64,000 nucleotides of DNA, taken from contig JAFXLD010000103.1 in the NCBI GenBank assembly GCA_017531385.1, positions 49,843 to 113,842 of the forward strand, read 5' to 3'. The translations under genes and the position numbers were made by a program. This document shows, piece after piece, positions 61,050-64,000 of this stretch. The DNA comes from Clostridia bacterium (GTDB lineage Bacteria > Bacillota > Clostridia > Oscillospirales > Acutalibacteraceae). The stretch's first letter is position 1. Every line of letters starts with the position of its first letter. The notes below the pieces were generated by a model. It made no database searches. It was not told the DNA's origin and saw only the letters and a list, made by a program, of their open reading frames with translations.

Positions 61050-61222
61050 TGCTTGTTTTTCAGCTGTAAGTTGATGATTGAATTTTTATTCATGCACCAG
61101 ACACGCCTGTTTCTTTATCCTCAGAGCTTACATTTCTTTAAATTTGCTTGTTGTGCATTATATCAATACAGAGTTTAAGCATTACTTACCAACAATTAAA
61201 ATGCCAGGAAGATGTTAAACAT
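61050..61222 (-). pseudogene. Decayed second copy of the excisionase-like gene
   Basis: Aligns by eye along its length with 60700-60867 (for example CCAGACACGCC, GAGCTTAC and AAATTTGC, all in the same order), but has indels and lost start and frame, so no open reading frame remains. This is a duplication followed by decay. The AT-rich bases 61223-61351 hold no gene. Confidence 0.7.
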
Positions 61223-61351
61223 TAAGACTCTCTATTTTTTAGTGTATTATCTGATGCTATATTTGATTGTAACCACAATAAATAATATTTATATCGCTAA
61301 TTGGTTGTATAATTTTTATAAGTGTATTGCAATATTTTTTTATTATATATT

Positions 61352-62458
61352 TCAAGTATTATATGACGTTCTATTCCTGAATTTTTCAAAGTTATCATCT
61401 ATTATAGGTTCATTTACAATAAACTCTTGCACAGTTTCAATGTTTAAATAATTCATTAATCTTATTAAATTATAACCTTCTGGAATGCAATCTCCCTTTT
61501 CCCATTTTTGGTAAGTACGTAAATCTACCCCAACTGCATCAGCTAAATTTTGTTGTGTTGCATTAAGTTTTTTTCTGTAATGCTTAAAGACATTATTGTT
61601 TAATTCCATAACACGAGGACCGAAATATATCGGATACCAAATATCATGCCCATCATTCTTGTTATAAATGTTTGGCATATATATTTTTGTATAAGGTGTA
61701 ATACCTATGTGCAACTGCTTTTCTAAAGTTTTTGAATTGCCTGTAGAATAACAGTCTGTTGTTTTTACATAACTTGCGTTCTCTATCCATACACCGATCC
61801 ATTTGAGAGCAGGTATATTATTTCGATCACAAGGAAACTCACCACTAATAATTATTTCATTGTTACATCTTATAAAGTTTTCATTAAAACCTATTAATCC
61901 AGGTTCGTAAATAATAGGATGTTTTCCATCTAATTCTAAGAGTTTATTATATTCGAATAAGAAGTTGTCAGGAAAATAATTATTAATATTAAATTTATGA
62001 CATAAATTTAAATAATCAACCCAGTTGAAGAATATATCATTTCTGCCATGATAACCTGTAATTTTAATAGGATAACTCATAATGTCTGGTACGCTTAATT
62101 TGTATGTGTATGTAAGCTTTTCTAATGCAGTATAAACCGTTTCTATATTTTCGGGTAATTCATAATTTTGAAATTCACAAAAGAATGAAAGCAAATCTCC
62201 GCGTTGCTTTTTATCAAAATCGGGTACATAAAAGTAAAATGGAATTCTTTTTACAAAGATATCTGTGTTTATTACTGTATAGCCAACACCTTCTGTGACC
62301 AACCTAATATTTCGTTTAATGTTTTGTTTTAATGCTAAATCAAAAATTTCTGAACCAACTTTGTCATGCAATTTTAAGTATGAAATAATTTTATCAGAAT
62401 CAAAGAATGCTGTTGGTATGTGATTTCGTGCAAATTGTTCTTGCTCATTATTAATCAT
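61352..62458 (-). CDS. Unknown protein with C-terminal XRE helix-turn-helix
   Basis: 368 aa, very AT-rich gene (acquired). Residues about 290-345 are a XRE/Cro-type helix-turn-helix: KLNATQQNLADAVGVDLRTYQKWEKG, the usual Q-x3-DA-V-x6-W-E-G spacing. The first 280 residues match no family I can name; they contain FFNWVDYLN, GRNDIFF, GEFPCDRNNIPALKWIGVW and many aromatic residues, with no catalytic motif or signal. A helix-turn-helix at the C-terminus of a large domain is unusual; it could be a regulator with a sensor domain or a defence/antitoxin-like protein. RBS AAAGGAG fits the ATG at 62458. Confidence 0.7.
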   Translation of the reverse strand: MINNEQEQFARNHIPTAFFDSDKIISYLKLHDKVGSEIFDLALKQNIKRNIRLVTEGVGYTVINTDIFVKRIPFYFYVPDFDKKQRGDLLSFFCEFQNYELPENIETVYTALEKLTYTYKLSVPDIMSYPIKITGYHGRNDIFFNWVDYLNLCHKFNINNYFPDNFLFEYNKLLELDGKHPIIYEPGLIGFNENFIRCNNEIIISGEFPCDRNNIPALKWIGVWIENASYVKTTDCYSTGNSKTLEKQLHIGITPYTKIYMPNIYNKNDGHDIWYPIYFGPRVMELNNNVFKHYRKKLNATQQNLADAVGVDLRTYQKWEKGDCIPEGYNLIRLMNYLNIETVQEFIVNEPIIDDNFEKFRNRTSYNT

Positions 62459-62489
62459 ATGGAAAACTCCTTTTATCTATTATGTGCTT

Positions 62490-62518
62490 ATTGTATGCGA
62501 AAAAAGATACATATTCAA
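62490..62518 (-). promoter_or_regulatory. Promoter of the C-terminal XRE gene
   Basis: TTGAAT, 17-base spacer, TACAAT on the minus strand, 32 bases before the start at 62458. Confidence 0.6.
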
Positions 62519-62711
62519 GAGGCAAATTGGGCGTATAAAAATGAAGGATTGTTCATATTTATTTGAAAGAAAGTTTAGAAACTGTAAATTTAATTAGAGT
62601 AACACGAATAGAAATGCGTAAAAATGATGAACCCCTAATGAATTGTTTATGTAATTATTGTTTGTGATGTTGTTTATGAAGCTAATACTACTGTTCAATA
62701 AAACTAGAATA

Positions 62712-62742
62712 ATAAAAAACACCTTGTTTTGCACAAGGTGTT
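62712..62742 (-). terminator. Terminator of the 54-residue ORF
   Basis: 9-bp stem AACACCTTG/CAAGGTGTT with a 7-base loop, followed on the minus strand by TTTTTTATT. Confidence 0.8.
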
Positions 62743-62817
62743 AAGAGGATGTTTTTCTATAGAATAAGAAAAATCTACTGAATGTGGTCACCATAAACTG
62801 TAATGGTTTAAAATGTT

Positions 62818-62982
62818 TTAATCATCGTCTTTTGGTGTTTTTGTAACACTGTCTAAATTGCCATTTCTGTCTAACCAACTTGTTGTGCCATCTTTGTGAT
62901 CATAACCATAAAAAGTTTGTCCGTCAGAACTGTTTCTTTCTACTCTGTCAGGAGATTTTCCTCCAAAAAGCTTTTCAAACAT
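62818..62982 (-). CDS. 54-residue hydrophilic small protein
   Basis: Small gene with strong expression signals: GAAAGGTGGTGA ribosome site 6 bases before the ATG, TTGACA/TATTAT promoter upstream and a terminator downstream. Product begins MFEKLFGGKSP and contains FYGYDHKDGTTSWLDRNGNLDS, of which only the Y-G-Y-D and W-L-D-x-N-G-N parts look patterned, ending in an acidic tail. No family recognised; the length and charge would suit a small regulator or antitoxin, but there is no proof. Confidence 0.7.
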   Translation of the reverse strand: MFEKLFGGKSPDRVERNSSDGQTFYGYDHKDGTTSWLDRNGNLDSVTKTPKDDD

Positions 62983-63038
62983 AAATAGTCACCACCTTTC
63001 AAAATGTTCTATATGTTATATTGATATATCTGATAGAT

Positions 63039-63067
63039 ATAATATCATATTTTTATATTCATGTCAA
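63039..63067 (-). promoter_or_regulatory. Promoter of the 54-residue ORF
   Basis: TTGACA, 17-base spacer, TATTAT on the minus strand, 56 bases before the start at 62982. Divergent from the XRE gene at 63108. Confidence 0.75.
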
Positions 63068-63107
63068 GAATATATTTTTTTTGTTAAAATAAAAAAGAGG
63101 TGATGAT

Positions 63108-63344
63108 ATGAAGCCGATATATGAATCTGAATATTTAAAATTAGGACTTAAGATAGCGTATTACCGTAAGCTCCGTGGCTTGACACAGGAACAGCTTGCA
63201 GAACAGATTGACCGTACACCTGCATTTATCGGTCATGTTGAAGCACCGAATATTAGTAAAGCCGTATCTCTTGATACACTTTTCGATATAGCACACGCAC
63301 TTGATGTTCCAGTATATAAATTTCTTATGTTTGAAGACGATTAA
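63108..63344 (+). CDS. XRE-family transcriptional regulator
   Basis: 78 aa single helix-turn-helix domain: LGLKIAYYRKLRGLTQEQLAEQI, then RTPAFIGHVEAP for the recognition helix and ALDVPVYKFLM. It looks like a Cro/CI-type repressor. It is divergent from the 54-residue ORF and may control it and itself through the 125-base space between. AAGAGGTGAT is 5 bases before the ATG. Confidence 0.9.
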   Translation: MKPIYESEYLKLGLKIAYYRKLRGLTQEQLAEQIDRTPAFIGHVEAPNISKAVSLDTLFDIAHALDVPVYKFLMFEDD

Positions 63345-63363
63345 GCGGTGTGTAACATATTCA

Positions 63364-63392
63364 ATCTCGAAGCAAAATAGCTTCGGGATTTT
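63364..63392 (+). terminator. Terminator of the XRE regulator
   Basis: Stem TCTCGAAGC/GCTTCGGGA with a 6-base loop and a TTTTTAT tail. A similar stem (CCTGAAGC/GCTTCGGG) recurs at 63708. Confidence 0.75.
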
Positions 63393-63466
63393 TATAATAG
63401 TTGCAATTATTACTGAAATATGATGTGCTGATTTTAATATGAATTTAAACTGATATGAGGATATTG

Positions 63467-63658
63467 ATGCTTAAAATAATTAAAAATGAAATACAATGCA
63501 AATTGTGTGGCGATATAATTGAATCTACATACGGTCACGATTTTGTACAATGTTCGTGTGGTGCTTGTGCTGTGGATGGTGGACATGATTATCTCCGCAG
63601 ATGTTTCAAGGATAAAGATTGTTATATTGAACTCTCAAAAACAGAGGATAGCGAATAA
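63467..63658 (+). CDS. Small cysteine-rich protein, DUF7695-like
   Basis: 63 aa with paired cysteines CKLC and CSCGAC, and HDFVQCSCG...DGGHDYLRR, a pattern common in small accessory proteins of clostridial elements and phages (DUF7695-like). Probably binds zinc. The ATG at 63467 follows GAGG; the ATG at 63455 has no ribosome site. Function unknown. Confidence 0.75.
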   Translation: MLKIIKNEIQCKLCGDIIESTYGHDFVQCSCGACAVDGGHDYLRRCFKDKDCYIELSKTEDSE

Positions 63659-63707
63659 TCTAAAAGCAAAAATACATTTCTTCAACCATATATTATCCCT
63701 ATGAACG

Positions 63708-63742
63708 CCTGAAGCTGAAAGGCTTCGGGATATTTGTTTTTA
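63708..63742 (+). terminator. Possible terminator
   Basis: Stem CCTGAAGC/GCTTCGGG with a 6-base loop, followed by ATATTTGTTTTT. Confidence 0.6.
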
Positions 63743-63757
63743 CGGAGGTAATAAAAG

Positions 63758-64000
63758 ATGAAAGAAGAAAAAGCATGCACCAACTGTGGTGCTGAGTATC
63801 CTGCGGAGCAGTTGATACAGTTCGGTGATGCGATGCTGTGCAGAAGTTGTCTTAACACAGAAACGGTTGTGTGTTCTCATTGCGGAGTGAGGGTGTGGAA
63901 TGATGACGATTACGGAGACAGTTCAATTCCGCTGTGTGAGCATTGTTACAATGAGTATTACACAACATGTTCCCGTTGTGAGCGCATAATTCACCGTGAC
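63758..64000 (+). CDS. Multi-CxxC zinc-finger protein, N-terminal part
   Basis: Runs off the window; 81 codons are visible. There are five CxxC knuckles (CTNC, CRSC, CSHC, CEHC, CSRC) spaced 17-27 residues apart, interleaved with LCxxC. This resembles the zinc-ribbon front part of some accessory proteins in clostridial elements, often joined to an amidoligase domain. Without the remainder that link cannot be tested. ACGGAGG precedes the start by 7 bases. Confidence 0.72.
   Translation, partial: MKEEKACTNCGAEYPAEQLIQFGDAMLCRSCLNTETVVCSHCGVRVWNDDDYGDSSIPLCEHCYNEYYTTCSRCERIIHRD

Larger units (their letters stand above)
62459..62817. other. Gap without a recognisable gene
   Basis: Between the XRE gene and the 54-residue ORF. 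Apart from the promoter at 62490 and the terminator at 62712-62742, only frames of under 20 codons without ribosome sites occur. Confidence 0.6.

Noticed and set aside
61212-61451. 79-codon plus-strand ORF rich in Tyr, Phe and Leu
   Set aside because: AT-rich shadow overlapping the C-terminal XRE gene end, without a ribosome site.
1-64000. CRISPR array, cohesin/scaffoldin, rRNA operon, known riboswitch
   Set aside because: No regularly spaced direct repeats, cohesin-like ORF, rRNA sequence or riboswitch consensus was seen on either strand.

Overview
The window looks like a chromosomal segment of an uncultured, low-GC Gram-positive gut bacterium of the class Clostridia, close to the Ruminococcus/Oscillospiraceae group. 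Evidence: AT-rich DNA with strong GGAGG ribosome binding sites, TTGACA/TATAAT promoters, three proteins with type I dockerin repeats (DxNxDGxxxAxDARxxLR), glycoside hydrolases, ThyX instead of ThyA, and a YerC/HslO/ClpE-type housekeeping cluster. The assignment is inferred from protein features only.

Layout. (1) 1-1740: right end of an integrated element: tyrosine integrase, paired arm-type repeats on both sides of an intact tRNA-Leu(CAA), then a partial second copy of the tRNA 5' half. (2) 2.0-14 kb: secreted proteins (an 1818-residue exported protein with a duplicated module, a C39-like/SH3/dockerin protein, a protein with eight Cys3-His repeats and a dockerin), interrupted by a cysteine synthase-like gene, a zinc-ribbon membrane protein and an RluA-type pseudouridine synthase. 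(3) 14.0-16.5 kb: RNA methyltransferases (TrmN6-like, RsmI) and small proteins. (4) 16.6-39 kb: carbohydrate metabolism: a Gfo/Idh/MocA oxidoreductase with three TIM-barrel sugar isomerase/epimerases, a LiaF-like/DUF4097 envelope pair, a GH36-GT4-GT2 operon, a dockerin-bearing D-Ala-D-Ala carboxypeptidase with RlmD, a GH2 beta-galactosidase followed by a GNAT-GH78 rhamnosidase fusion, a formimidoyltransferase, and a Gfo/Idh/MocA-GNAT fusion. (5) 39-55.4 kb: housekeeping and hypothetical genes: DUF2812, WG-repeat lipoprotein, double-domain ThyX, YerC, methyltransferase, Hsp33, ClpE-like ATPase, glycerol kinase, phosphoribosyltransferase, glycerophosphodiesterase, RlmL-like methyltransferase, PPase-like/Nudix fusion, and an epimerase with a C-terminal zinc ribbon. 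(6) 55.8-64 kb: a second mobile element that cuts a polysaccharide deacetylase gene. It has a degenerate SF3/D5-like protein, a 37-codon ORF coupled to a large serine recombinase, two paralogous mini-relaxases, an excisionase-like gene with a decayed copy, XRE regulators and zinc-finger proteins. It runs off the right edge.

The points most worth following are the two independent acetyltransferase fusions to sugar enzymes (31.4 and 37.2 kb), the twin HUH mini-relaxases with identically placed histidines beside the serine recombinase, the attP-like arrangement around tRNA-Leu, and the dockerin on a peptidoglycan carboxypeptidase. No cohesin or scaffoldin, rRNA or CRISPR array was seen.
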